A stretch of DNA of 64,000 nucleotides from CAYFYS01 sp965202905 (GTDB lineage Bacteria > Pseudomonadota > Alphaproteobacteria > MPNO01), in NCBI GenBank assembly GCA_965202905.1, contig OZ241868.1, forward strand, positions 1,240,001 to 1,304,000, given 5' to 3'. How positions within the stretch are numbered: the first letter of the stretch is position 1; each line of letters starts with the position of its first letter. Made by a program: the position numbers and the translations under genes. The notes beneath the pieces were generated by a model that saw only the letters and a list, made by a program, of their open reading frames with translations, searched no databases and was not told the DNA's origin. Below, piece by piece: positions 46,479-57,660 of this stretch.

Positions 46479-46771
46479 GCGCCGGACTCGAACTGACGCC
46501 GCTCGTCAGGAGTGGCCTGGCGCGCGGAAATGATTCGCAGCACCGACGCTCCGTTGCCGTCGTCCTCGGCGAAAGTATGGGAGACGACCAGCAGCCGACC
46601 ATCCTGAGCGACGCCCATGGTTATCCATCTTTCCTCGAACGCACCGTGATCCTCGTCGACAACCGACATTGCGAACCGATCCAGGAACACCGTGGCGGCG
46701 AGTTCGACGGCGACCTTGTGCTTCCGTAGATTACTCGCCGCCTTGGCGGGGTCCCACGCGAACGCTAACAC
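46475..46771 (-). CDS. brnT: BrnT/DUF497-family toxin (ribonuclease-like)
   Basis: A 98-residue protein with the family pattern FAWDPAKAASNLRKHKVAVE, AATVFLD, then EERWITMGVAQDGRLLVVSHTF and VLRIISARQATPDERRQFE. BrnT toxins are RelE-fold ribonucleases neutralised by BrnA-type antitoxins. The GTG at 46771 was chosen because upstream sequence is Arg/Gly-rich and overlaps the dnaK tail on another frame. No separate antitoxin follows; the next gene, coupled by ATGA, begins with an antitoxin-like segment. Confidence 0.85.
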   Translation of the reverse strand: MLAFAWDPAKAASNLRKHKVAVELAATVFLDRFAMSVVDEDHGAFEERWITMGVAQDGRLLVVSHTFAEDDGNGASVLRIISARQATPDERRQFESGA

Positions 46772-46878
46772 GGCTTTCGGCTCGACCCGACCGTCCCCGG
46801 ACCGCTCCCGGTTTCGGCCCCGGGGGTGCGGCGGGGCGTCCTCGGGAGCCAGCCTGCGGTCGGCAAGGGGCGGCGGGC

Positions 46879-48825
<1,947 letters not shown>

Positions 48826-48920
48826 TTCAGTCCTCACTCGTTGCGGCAAGCGCACGCGGCCCTGTACGGCGCCGCCAGCGTCCCCTGCGGTTGAAACACG
48901 CGAACGTCAATGACCGGCGA

Positions 48921-48949
48921 TATATAGGAATACGGCCCCGGCGGTACAA
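48921..48949 (-). promoter_or_regulatory. dnaK promoter
   Basis: On the minus strand TTGTAC (48949-48944) and TATATA (48926-48921) are separated by 17 bases. The extended -10, CCTATAT, also resembles the alphaproteobacterial heat-shock sigma (RpoH) -10, while the -35 (GGTTG) is a weaker match. It lies about 96 bp upstream of the dnaK ATG. No CIRCE element was found. Confidence 0.55.
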
Positions 48950-48986
48950 CCGCAGACCGCCAGTTTACCTACGTTCGGAAGATTCC

Positions 48987-49847
48987 ATGATCGTCTCGGC
49001 GAGCTACCGGACCGATATCCCGGCCTTCTACGGTGCCTGGTTCGAAAACCGGCTGAAGGCGGGCTACTGCATGGTCGCCAACCCGTATGGCGGCAAGCCG
49101 TATCGGGTCGGGCTCGACCGGGAGGCGGTCGACGGCCTGGTGTTCTGGACGCGCAATCCGGGGCCGTTCCTGCCCGCGCTCTCCCGCCTCGCCCGGGCCG
49201 GCTATCCGTTCGTGGTCCAGCTCACCGTCACCGGTTATCCCAGGACGCTGGAGACCGCGGTCCCGGACCCGGCCCGGGCGATCGGGCACGCACGCCGCAT
49301 CGCCCGGGATTTCGGCCCCCGGGCGCTGGTCTGGCGCTACGATCCGATCATCGAGACCGAAGCGAGCCCGCTCGCGAGCCATTGCGGGGCCTTCGCGCGT
49401 CTGGCCGATGGGATGGCCGGCAGCACCGACGAGGTGACGGTCTCGTTCGCGAGCCTCTACCGCAAGACGCTGCGCAACCTCGACCGGGCCGGGATCGCCC
49501 ACGCCGACCCGCCGGTCGCGGCGAAGCAGGACCTGCTCGAGGAACTCGCCCGGCTCGCCGCGGAGCGCGGCATGGCGCTGGCGCTGTGCAGCCAGCCGGA
49601 GCTCGCCGTCCCCGCCAGCCGGCCGGCGCGCTGCATCGACGCCGGGCGCCTGGCCGAAATTGCCGGCCGGCCGATCCCGGCCCCCGAAAAGGGCAACCGG
49701 CCGGGCTGCGCCTGTCACCGATCACGCGACATCGGCGCCTACGACACATGCCCGCATGGCTGCGTCTATTGCTACGCGGTGGCCAGCCGCGCCAAGGCGC
49801 GGGCGGGCCGCGCCAGCCACGATCCGAACGGCGAGTTCCTGGTCTAG
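48987..49847 (+). CDS. DUF1848 family protein
   Basis: A 286-residue cytoplasmic protein with the DUF1848 start IVSASYRTDIPAFYGAWFEN, then VFWTRNPGPF, VWRYDPIIET and a C-terminal Cys-rich motif (CACHRSRDIGAYDTCPHGC plus VYCYA). The cysteines are likely to bind an Fe-S cluster. The family resembles distant radical-SAM/spore-photolyase-like TIM barrels, but its reaction is unknown. It is divergent from dnaK and shares a 161-bp promoter region with it. Confidence 0.88.
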   Translation: MIVSASYRTDIPAFYGAWFENRLKAGYCMVANPYGGKPYRVGLDREAVDGLVFWTRNPGPFLPALSRLARAGYPFVVQLTVTGYPRTLETAVPDPARAIGHARRIARDFGPRALVWRYDPIIETEASPLASHCGAFARLADGMAGSTDEVTVSFASLYRKTLRNLDRAGIAHADPPVAAKQDLLEELARLAAERGMALALCSQPELAVPASRPARCIDAGRLAEIAGRPIPAPEKGNRPGCACHRSRDIGAYDTCPHGCVYCYAVASRAKARAGRASHDPNGEFLV

Positions 49848-49859
49848 GCGGCGGCGTCT

Positions 49860-50497
49860 CTAGGCGGAGACGTCGTCACCCGGCGGCGGCGGGGGCGCTT
49901 CGGGCGGGCGCCGGGCGACGCCGACCCGGGCCGCACGGAGCAGCCGACCCTTCAAGACATAGCCCGCCTCGACCACCTGGACGACCGTACCGGGCGCGGC
50001 CTCGGCCGTCGGCGCCTCGAACATCGCCTCGTGCAGGTTGTGGTCGAATTTCTGGCCGGCCGGATCGATCTTTTCCACCCCGTGGCGCTCGAACACGCCC
50101 AAGAGCTCGCGTTCGGTGAGCGCAACGCCTTCGATGAAAGACTTCAGCGGGCCTTCCTCGGAGTCCGCACTTTCCGGCAGCGCCTCCAGAGCGCGGCGCA
50201 GGTTGTCACCGACGCCGAGAAGGTCGCGGGCGAAGCCGGCGATGGCGAATTTCACGGTCTCCTCGCGGTCGCGCTGGGCCCGGCGGCGCAGGTTCTCGCC
50301 TTCGGCGAGCGTGCGCAGCAGCCGGTCGTTGAGCTCGGCGATCTCGGCCTCGTAGTCGCGCTCGGCCGGCTCCTCCGACCCGGCCGGCTCGGCCGCAGCC
50401 TCCTGCCCGGCCGCGTCGCCGGCCTCGGGCAGGGCCTCCTCCGGCGACGGCCCGGATCCGGTCTGCTCGGTTTCGGTCTGCTTTCGGTCTCACTCAT
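49860..50497 (-). CDS. grpE: Nucleotide exchange factor GrpE, frameshifted near the N-terminus
   Basis: GrpE releases ADP from DnaK. The coiled-coil and beta domain are intact (AEIAELNDRLLRTLAEGENL, then RRRAQRDREETVKFAIAGFA and KFDHNLHEAMFEAPT). The natural ATG at 50497 starts MSETES in a different frame. The GrpE frame becomes visible a few codons later as TETEQTGSGPSPEE. A repeated ttcggtct segment (minus strand agaccgaa) marks the shift; one extra or two fewer bases would repair it. In-frame starts are lacking until a GTG at 50255, after most of the coiled coil. Since grpE is normally essential, an assembly indel is the favoured explanation. Confidence 0.85.
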
Positions 50498-50519
50498 GTC
50501 AACGCCTTCGGGTTGCGGA

Positions 50520-51575
50520 TTAAGCGATCAGCCGGCCGACGACCTGCGCGGTGTAGTCGACGATCGGAATGATGCGCGAATAGTTGATCCGGGTCGGCCC
50601 GATGACCCCGATCGCGCCGACCACCGTGCTGGAGCGGTCGGTGAACGGCGAGACCACCATCGAGCAGCCGGTCATGTCGAACAGCGTATTCTCCGAGCCG
50701 ATGAAGATCTGCACGCCCTCGCCGTTGCGGGCGAGGTCGAGCAGGCGCACCGACAACTCCTGGGTCTCCAGCGCCTCGAACAGGTTGCGCACGCGCTCGA
50801 GGTCGCTGAGGGCTGCGATGTCGTCGAGCAGGTGCGCCTGGCCCTTGACGATCAGCGAACCCGTCGCCGCCTCGCCGGCCCAGGTCGCAAGCCCGGCCTC
50901 GACCAGCCCGGTTGTGATCGTATCGATGCGCGCGCGGCGCTCCTCGATCTCGATCTTGACGCCGCGGACCGCCTCGTCGACCGTGCGGCCGACCAGACGC
51001 GCGTTGAGGTAGTTACCCGCCTCGGTCAGAGCCGAGGGCGGCGTACCCACCGGCAGCTCGATCAGCCGGTTCTCGACGATGCCGTCCTCGGTCATCATCA
51101 CCACCAGCGCGCGGCCATCGCCCAGATTGACGAACTCGATGTGCTTGAGCGGCCGATCGGTCTTGGGCGCGATCACCAGCCCCGCACAGCCGGAGAGCTC
51201 GGACATCGCGGCCGTCGCGTCACCCAGCGCCTGATTGAGGTTGGCGCCCTGGGCGGCGCACTGCGCCTCGATGGTCTGGCGCTCGTCGCCCGAGATCTCG
51301 CCGATCTGCAACAGCCCGTCGACGAACAGGCGCAGCCCGGCCTCGGTCGGGATACGCCCGGCCGAGGTGTGCGGGGCGATCAGCAGACCCATATCTTCCA
51401 GGTCGGCCATCACGTTGCGGATCGTCGCCGGCGACAGCGGCTTGGGCAGGCGACGCGACAGCGTGCGCGAACCGACGGGCTCGCCGGTCTGGACGAATGT
51501 CTCGACGAGCTCGCGAAAGATCTCGCGCGACCGCTCGTTGAGCTCGCCGATGATGCCGGTGGGAGCGCTCTCCAT
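50520..51575 (-). CDS. hrcA: Heat-inducible transcription repressor HrcA
   Basis: A 351-residue repressor of class I heat-shock genes, which it binds at CIRCE elements. The winged-helix N-terminus (FVQTGEPVGSRTLSRRL, SPATIRNVMADLEDMGLL) and the APHTSAGRIPTEAGLRLFVD segment are diagnostic. It is 22 bp upstream of grpE on the same strand, a usual arrangement. No CIRCE was seen in this window, so its target (groESL) is presumably elsewhere. Confidence 0.96.
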   Translation of the reverse strand: MESAPTGIIGELNERSREIFRELVETFVQTGEPVGSRTLSRRLPKPLSPATIRNVMADLEDMGLLIAPHTSAGRIPTEAGLRLFVDGLLQIGEISGDERQTIEAQCAAQGANLNQALGDATAAMSELSGCAGLVIAPKTDRPLKHIEFVNLGDGRALVVMMTEDGIVENRLIELPVGTPPSALTEAGNYLNARLVGRTVDEAVRGVKIEIEERRARIDTITTGLVEAGLATWAGEAATGSLIVKGQAHLLDDIAALSDLERVRNLFEALETQELSVRLLDLARNGEGVQIFIGSENTLFDMTGCSMVVSPFTDRSSTVVGAIGVIGPTRINYSRIIPIVDYTAQVVGRLIA

Positions 51576-51753
51576 GGAGTCCTCTCTTGGGCGGCTGGAA
51601 TGTAGTGTCGGTCCCCGGGAGCGTCAATCCGAACCGCCCGGCCGAACTGCTCGGCCGAACCGCCCGGTCGCCCGGATCCGCAAGGCGCTGGACGACCCGC
51701 CCGGGCCGGGATAGCTTCCCCGCCATTTCCGGGCGGCTCGTTGGGGGAACGCG

Positions 51754-52506
51754 ATGTCATCAAGGTCATCAAGCGGCGATGGGGCCGTCCGGCCGTCCGG
51801 TCGGGCGCGGGACGAGCTGCGACGGATCGCCCTGGAGTCGGGTTTCTCGAAACACGCCGAGGGCTCCTGCCTGGCGCGGTTCGGCGACACCCATGTCCTG
51901 TGCACCGCATCGGTCGAGGAACGCGTGCCGCCGTTCATCAAGAACACCGGCAGCGGCTGGATAACGGCGGAGTACGGAATGCTCCCGCGCTCGACCCATC
52001 AGCGCACCGACCGCGAGGCCGCCCGCGGCAGGCAGGGCGGCAGAACGCTGGAGATCCAGCGCCTGATCGGCCGCTCGCTGCGCGCCGCGGTCGATCTGCG
52101 CGCGTTGGGCGAGCGTCAGATCCGGCTCGACTGCGACGTGATCCAGGCCGATGGCGGGACCCGGACAGCGGGCGTCACCGGCGCGTGGGTGGCGCTGCGC
52201 ATCGCGGTCGACGACCTCATGGCCAAGGGCGTACTGAAGGCCGATCCCATTACGGATTCGGTCGCGGCGATCTCGTGCGGCATCCTCGGCGGCGCGCCGT
52301 GCCTGGACCTCGACTACATCGAGGACAGCGGCGCGGATGCGGATGCGAACTTCGTCCTGACCGGCCGCGGCGGCATCGTCGAGATCCAGGGCACCGCGGA
52401 GACCGCCCCGTTCGGGCGCGCGGCCTTCGAAAGGCTACTCGACATGGCCGAGACGGGAACCGCGACGCTGACCCGCCTCCAGCTTCAGGCCGTCGGGCGC
52501 GGCTGA
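51754..52506 (+). CDS. rph: Ribonuclease PH
   Basis: A 250-residue phosphorolytic 3'-5' exoribonuclease that trims tRNA 3' ends. It has GDTHVLCTASVEERVPPF, the conserved GWITAEYGMLPRSTHQRTDR, GRSLRAAVDLRALGERQI and the catalytic-region DCDVIQADGGTRTAGVTGA. It is divergent from hrcA across 178 bp and heads a compact rph-rdgB-hemW operon (1-bp gap to rdgB). Confidence 0.97.
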   Translation: MSSRSSSGDGAVRPSGRARDELRRIALESGFSKHAEGSCLARFGDTHVLCTASVEERVPPFIKNTGSGWITAEYGMLPRSTHQRTDREAARGRQGGRTLEIQRLIGRSLRAAVDLRALGERQIRLDCDVIQADGGTRTAGVTGAWVALRIAVDDLMAKGVLKADPITDSVAAISCGILGGAPCLDLDYIEDSGADADANFVLTGRGGIVEIQGTAETAPFGRAAFERLLDMAETGTATLTRLQLQAVGRG

Positions 52507-52507
52507 G

Positions 52508-53112
<605 letters not shown>

Positions 53113-53116
<4 letters not shown>

Positions 53117-54303
53117 GACCCGGACGCGACGCCGTCCCGGACCCGGAGTCGCTCGGCCTTTACGTCCACTGGCCGTTCTGCAAGTCGAAATGCCCCTATT
53201 GCGACTTCAACAGCCACCTCCGGATGGAAATCGACGAGACCCGGTGGCGGAATGCGCTGCTCGCGGAGATCGACCACTACGCGGCGCGGACGCAAGCCCA
53301 CCGGCTGGAGAGCATCTTCTTCGGCGGCGGTACGCCGTCGCTGATGCGGCCCGAGACCGTGGCCGCGGCGATCGCAAAGGCGATCGAGCGCTGGCGGACC
53401 GCCGACGACCTCGAAATCACGCTGGAGGCCAATCCGACCTCGGTCGAGGCCGGGCGGCTCGCCGCCTTTCGCGAGGCCGGGATCGGGCGCCTGTCGCTGG
53501 GCGTGCAGTCATTCGATCCGGGCGGTCTGATCGCGCTCGGGCGCGAGCACGGCCTCGATGAGGCGATCGAGGCGATCGCGACGGCGCAGAGCCTGTTCCC
53601 GCGGAGCTCGTTCGATCTGATCTATGCCCGGCCGGGCCAGACCCGAGCGGCCTGGCGGGACGAGCTGGACCGTGCGCTCGCTCATGTGCCCGCGGACGGT
53701 TCGGGCCACCTGTCGGTCTACCAACTGACCATCGAGCCGGGCACCGCATTTCAAGCCGCCCACAGGCGCGGAATCCTGGAGCTGCCCGGCGAGGACGACC
53801 AGGCCGCGATGTTCGAGGACACCCAGATCAGGCTCGAAGCCGCCGGGCTGCCGGCCTACGAGATCTCCAACCACGCCGCCCCCGGACAGGAGTGTCGCCA
53901 CAACCTCATCTACTGGCGTTCGGCCGATTATGTCGGCGTCGGGCCCGGCGCGCACGGCCGGATCACCGCCGACGGCAGGACGACCGCCTACGCCCAGCGC
54001 CGCGCGCCGGCCGCCTGGTGCGCCGACGTCGGCGCACGCGGCCACGCCACCGAGGCGGTTACACCGATCCCGCCGCGCGAGCGCCTTGAAGAGGTGGTGA
54101 TGATGGGCCTCCGGCTCACGGCCGGCCTTCCGCGCGGACGCTTCGTCGCGCTGATCGGCGCCGCGCCGGAGAACGTGCTCGACCGCGCGGCGCTTGACCG
54201 CCTGGCCGAGGGCGGCTTCGTCGAAAACGATGCCCGGGGCTTGCGTGCGACCGCCGCCGGCCGCATGCGCCTTGACGCCGTGCTGGGCGCCCTGCTCGCC
54301 TGA
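53113..54303 (+). CDS. hemW: Radical SAM protein HemW (haem chaperone, CPO-III-like)
   Basis: A 396-residue radical SAM protein with the cluster motif CKSKCPYCDF, IFFGGGTPSLM, ITLEANPTSVE and LSLGVQSFD. It follows the HemW rather than the HemN pattern: it lacks the HemN N-terminal extension, and the gene sits in the common rdgB-hemW order. It probably acts in haem delivery rather than as a coproporphyrinogen oxidase. The ATG at 53113 overlaps the rdgB stop. Confidence 0.94.
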
Positions 54304-54317
54304 GCGGCGCTCGCGGC

Positions 54318-55622
54318 TCAGTTGACCAGCGCCTCGAAGGTCTCCGGCGCGCGGCTGATTTCGCGCGCGGCGTCGGGGCCGACCTCGAAGACCGATAGCC
54401 CGCGCTCGGATTCGCCGGTCTCGCGGAACCGGAAGATGCCGGTCTTGCCCATGAACCCGCTGGCGTTGGTCAGTGCGGCGAGCGTGAAATCCGGTCCCGC
54501 CTTCGGGTGCGCGAGCACCGCGACCAGGGCCGCGGCATCGTAGGCCAGCGTCGCCAGGGGGTCCGGCGCACTGCCGAAGGTCGCCCGGTAGCGCGTATCG
54601 AAATCGCCCAAGGCCTTGACCGAGGGCGCTGCATACCAGGCGCCGACCAGAGGCGGCTCGCGACCGAGCCCGTCGGTCTGCCAGGACGACAGTCCGAGCA
54701 CTTTGATCCGCCCGGTGTCGATGTCGTAGAACGGCAGCAGCGCTGCGACTTCCTTCAGGCGCGTCACGCTGACCGCGACCAGCAGCGCATTGAAGCTGAG
54801 GTCCGTCGCCGCCCGCCGCCCGCCGTATTTGGCCAGCCGGCGGACCGCCGCGGCGGCGTTTTCGGACAGGTCGCCCACCCGCTCGATCCGAACGACGACG
54901 CCGCCGGTCTCCCGGATCGATTGCTCGAAATACCGCTCGACCTGGAGCCCGAAGGCGGTGTCCGGTACGAGCGCGGCGAAGCGCCGGAGGCCCTGGCTGC
55001 GGGCATACCGGACGACGCGGCGGATCTGCTGGCGCGGCAGCAGCCCCATCAGAAACGTGCCCCGGTCGGCGACCCGGCGGTTGTTCGAGAACGCGATCAC
55101 GTTGATCCCGGCCTGCCGGGCGATGGGGGCGACGACCGCGACCGAAGTCGAAAAGACCGGCCCCAGAAGGATCGAGGCGCCGTCCTCGACCGCCGCGCGA
55201 GCCGCCCGTCCGGCGCCTTCGGGCGTACCGCGCGTGTCGTGGGGCAACACGGTGAAGCCGTCCCCGGCGACATCGAACAGCGCCATTTGGGCGGCGTTCA
55301 GCAGCGAGCGGCCCAGCGCGGCTTCGGGCCCGCTCAACGGCAGCAGCAATCCGACGCGGGTCGGACCGGGGGCCGCCCCGGCATCGCCGGGCGGACCGCC
55401 CGGCAGGTCGAGCGCGCTGCGATACGGGCGGGACGGGGTCGGGATCGCCGGCTTCACGGTCATCGGCGCGCGCGCCAGGGGCGGTTCTTGCGCCGGACCC
55501 GACGGCGCGGATACCCTGGTCTGGGTACAGGCCGAAAACACGACGAGGGCCGGGACCAGCCATGCCACAACGGCCATCGGCCTCAAACGCGGGTTCGAGA
55601 GCGGCGCGCGGACACTCCTCAT
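54318..55622 (-). CDS. LpoA/YraM-like penicillin-binding protein activator, lipoprotein
   Basis: A protein of about 434 residues. Its signal sequence (AVVAWLVPALVVFSAC) ends in a lipobox Cys. A Pro-rich linker follows, then a type I periplasmic-binding fold: TRVGLLLPLSGPEAALG, GASILLGPVFSTSVAVV, NVIAFSNNRRVAD, FDTRYRATFGSAPDPLATL. It matches the alphaproteobacterial LpoA/YraM group next to rsmI and yraN. It likely activates peptidoglycan synthases at the outer membrane. The 5' end overlaps the divergent rsmI N-terminus; starts at 55637, 55622 or 55577 are possible. Confidence 0.88.
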   Translation of the reverse strand: MRSVRAPLSNPRLRPMAVVAWLVPALVVFSACTQTRVSAPSGPAQEPPLARAPMTVKPAIPTPSRPYRSALDLPGGPPGDAGAAPGPTRVGLLLPLSGPEAALGRSLLNAAQMALFDVAGDGFTVLPHDTRGTPEGAGRAARAAVEDGASILLGPVFSTSVAVVAPIARQAGINVIAFSNNRRVADRGTFLMGLLPRQQIRRVVRYARSQGLRRFAALVPDTAFGLQVERYFEQSIRETGGVVVRIERVGDLSENAAAAVRRLAKYGGRRAATDLSFNALLVAVSVTRLKEVAALLPFYDIDTGRIKVLGLSSWQTDGLGREPPLVGAWYAAPSVKALGDFDTRYRATFGSAPDPLATLAYDAAALVAVLAHPKAGPDFTLAALTNASGFMGKTGIFRFRETGESERGLSVFEVGPDAAREISRAPETFEALVN

Positions 55623-56530
55623 CGCAGCACGACTCATCGCAGCACGACCGCGCGGCGGACCGCCGCCGGGTCACGGCCGCCGGGCTGCATCTGGTGGCGA
55701 CGCCGATCGGCAACCTGCGCGATATCACGCTGCGCGCGCTCGACACCCTGCGCGATGCCGACGTCATCGCCTGCGAGGATACGCGCGTAACCCGGAAATT
55801 GCTTGGCGCGCATAACGTTACGACTCCGTTGACGGCCTATCACGATCACAACGCGCGACGCGCGCGCCCGGCACTCATCGAGCGCCTGAAATCGGGCCAA
55901 ATCGTGGCGCTGGTCTCCGATGCCGGCATGCCGCTGGTCAGCGATCCGGGCTACCGGCTGGTGCGCGAGGCCCTGGCGGTGAGGATCGCGGTGACCGTGG
56001 CGCCGGGGGCCTCGGCGCCGCTGGCTGCCCTCGTGCTCTCCGGCTTGCCGACCGACCGCTTCCATTACGCTGGATACCTGCCTGCCAGGCAGGCCGCAAG
56101 ACGGTCGTTCCTGGCCGGGCTTGCCGGAATCGACGCCACGCTGGTGCTGCTGGACTCGCCGCGCCGGCTCGCGGAAAGCTTGGCGGACATGGCGGCGGTG
56201 CTGGGCGATCGGCAGGCCGCGGCGGCGCGCGAGGTGACCAAGCTTCACGAGGAAGTATTGCGCGGCGGTCTGGCGGAGCTTGCCGAACGGATCGCCGCGG
56301 CCGGGCCGCCCAAGGGCGAGATCGTCCTGGTCGTCGCGCCGCCCGACGCCCCGGCCCGGGCCACGGAAGACCTGATCGACGCCGGGCTGCACGCCGCGCT
56401 CGAGACCCTGTCGGTCCGCGACGCCGCCGCCGCGGTCGCCGCCGCCCTGGGCGCACCGCGGCGCGCGGTCTACGAAAGGGCGCTGCACATTGTCCGCGGC
56501 AACGGCGTCCGCAGCGACAGCGCGCCATGA
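55562..56530 (+). CDS. rsmI: 16S rRNA (cytidine1402-2'-O)-methyltransferase RsmI
   Basis: A 322-residue SAM-dependent methyltransferase of the tetrapyrrole-methylase fold. It has LHLVATPIGNLRDITLRALD, ACEDTRVTRKLL, VSDAGMPLVSDPGYRLV and the late AAGPPKGEIVLVV. The first 36 residues are Ser/His/Arg-rich and include a duplicated SSQHD; the real start may be further downstream. The stop overlaps the yraN ATG (ATGA). Confidence 0.94.
   Translation: MPQRPSASNAGSRAARGHSSSQHDSSQHDRAADRRRVTAAGLHLVATPIGNLRDITLRALDTLRDADVIACEDTRVTRKLLGAHNVTTPLTAYHDHNARRARPALIERLKSGQIVALVSDAGMPLVSDPGYRLVREALAVRIAVTVAPGASAPLAALVLSGLPTDRFHYAGYLPARQAARRSFLAGLAGIDATLVLLDSPRRLAESLADMAAVLGDRQAAAAREVTKLHEEVLRGGLAELAERIAAAGPPKGEIVLVVAPPDAPARATEDLIDAGLHAALETLSVRDAAAAVAAALGAPRRAVYERALHIVRGNGVRSDSAP
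55618..55647. repeat. Perfect 15-bp tandem duplication in the rsmI/lpoA overlap
   Basis: ctcatcgcagcacga occurs twice in direct succession (55618-55632, 55633-55647), adding five codons (SSQHD) to the rsmI frame without shifting it. It overlaps the alternative start codons of the divergent lpoA-like gene. Confidence 0.85.
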
Positions 56531-56883
56531 CCGGCTCGGCCCGGACCGAGCGGTTCGGCAGAATCGCCGAGAGCTTGTCGCTCGCCCTGCTGCGGCTCAA
56601 GGGCTACCGCGTGGTCGAGCGGCGGTTCCGCTCGCCGGCCGGCGAGATCGACCTGATCGTCCGCCGCGGCGGTCTGGTTGCCTATGTCGAGGTCAAGGCG
56701 CGGCGCGATCCGACGATCGTGGCCGAGTCGCTTGCGTCCGAACAGCGCCGCCGCATCAGCCGGGCCGCGCAGCATTTCCTCAAGCGCCGCCCGGACCTCG
56801 CCGGGCTCGACCACCGCTTCGACGTGATGCTTGTCACGCCCTGGGCGGCGCCCAGCCACATCGTCGATGCCTGGAGAGATTGA
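56527..56883 (+). CDS. yraN: UPF0102 family protein YraN
   Basis: A 118-residue protein with an endonuclease-like (PD-(D/E)xK-type) core: RRFRSPAGEIDLIVRRG, then LVAYVEVKARR and the final DVMLV strand. YraN proteins are conserved beside rsmI in many proteobacteria and are presumed nucleases of unknown role. It is coupled to rsmI by an ATGA overlap. Confidence 0.93.
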   Translation: MTGSARTERFGRIAESLSLALLRLKGYRVVERRFRSPAGEIDLIVRRGGLVAYVEVKARRDPTIVAESLASEQRRRISRAAQHFLKRRPDLAGLDHRFDVMLVTPWAAPSHIVDAWRD

Positions 56884-56942
56884 GGATGGGCTGGAACGGT
56901 AATCGGCGGCAGAATGCCGAAAGAGATGTCCACCAAAGTGGG

Positions 56943-57581
56943 ATGAGCATGCCCTGGCTCGGTTTTCCGGCCGCCGCAATTGCCGCCGCAATCGTCGCCG
57001 CCCTGGTCGCGGGTTGTGCGAACATGGTGGCCGCAGGCGGCGCAGGCGCGCTCACCGCGGCCACCCAGGAACGCGGATTTGCGGACGCCATCAGCGATAC
57101 CGCGATCCGGGCGGACATCAACCTGCGGTGGCTCGCTCATGGCGACGGCGAGGTATTCCTCTCGACGATCCTGTCCGTCGTCGAAGGGCGGGTGCTGCTT
57201 GCCGGCCACGTGAAGGACCCGCGCGCCCGGGTCGATGCGGTCAGGCTGGCGTGGAAGGCCGAAGGCGTGCGCGAGGTGATCAACGAGATCCGCGTCGCCG
57301 AGGGCCGGGGCATCGCGGGATACGGCCGCGACGCCTGGGTCACCGCCACCCTGCGCTCCCGGCTCCTGCTCGACAAGGAGATCGCCTCGGTCAACTACAC
57401 CATCGATACGGTGGGCAAGGTCGTCTATCTGATGGGCGTCGCCCGAAACGCGGGCGAGCTTGCCCGTGTCAGGGCCCATGCGCGTGACGTCTCCTATGTC
57501 AAACGCGTGGTCAGCCATGTGGTGCTGAAGAACGATCCGAAACGAAAGGCTCCGCCGGGCCGGAGGCAGGGCAAGACGTGA
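56943..57581 (+). CDS. BON-domain lipoprotein (DolP/YraP-like)
   Basis: A 212-residue envelope lipoprotein with a signal peptide ending in AALVAGC (Cys25). Two BON domains follow: the first around DTAIRADINLRWLAH to GRVLLAGHVKDPRARVDAV, the second around DAWVTATLRSRLLLDKEI to KVVYLMGVARNAGELARV. In E. coli the equivalent dolP/yraP also follows lpoA and yraN, so it probably maintains outer-membrane integrity. Starts at 56943 or 56949 are both possible. Confidence 0.88.
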   Translation: MSMPWLGFPAAAIAAAIVAALVAGCANMVAAGGAGALTAATQERGFADAISDTAIRADINLRWLAHGDGEVFLSTILSVVEGRVLLAGHVKDPRARVDAVRLAWKAEGVREVINEIRVAEGRGIAGYGRDAWVTATLRSRLLLDKEIASVNYTIDTVGKVVYLMGVARNAGELARVRAHARDVSYVKRVVSHVVLKNDPKRKAPPGRRQGKT

Positions 57582-57660
57582 GACAACAAAGCGAAGCCGA
57601 ACGGCCGTTCGGGGATCTGGCCGGCTCTCCAATCGTCTCAACCGGACACAGGCAGCCGCC

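Noticed and set aside
48826..51753. CIRCE element (inverted repeat ttagcactc/gagtgctaa) near dnaK, grpE or hrcA
   Set aside because: Looked for upstream of each gene and not found.
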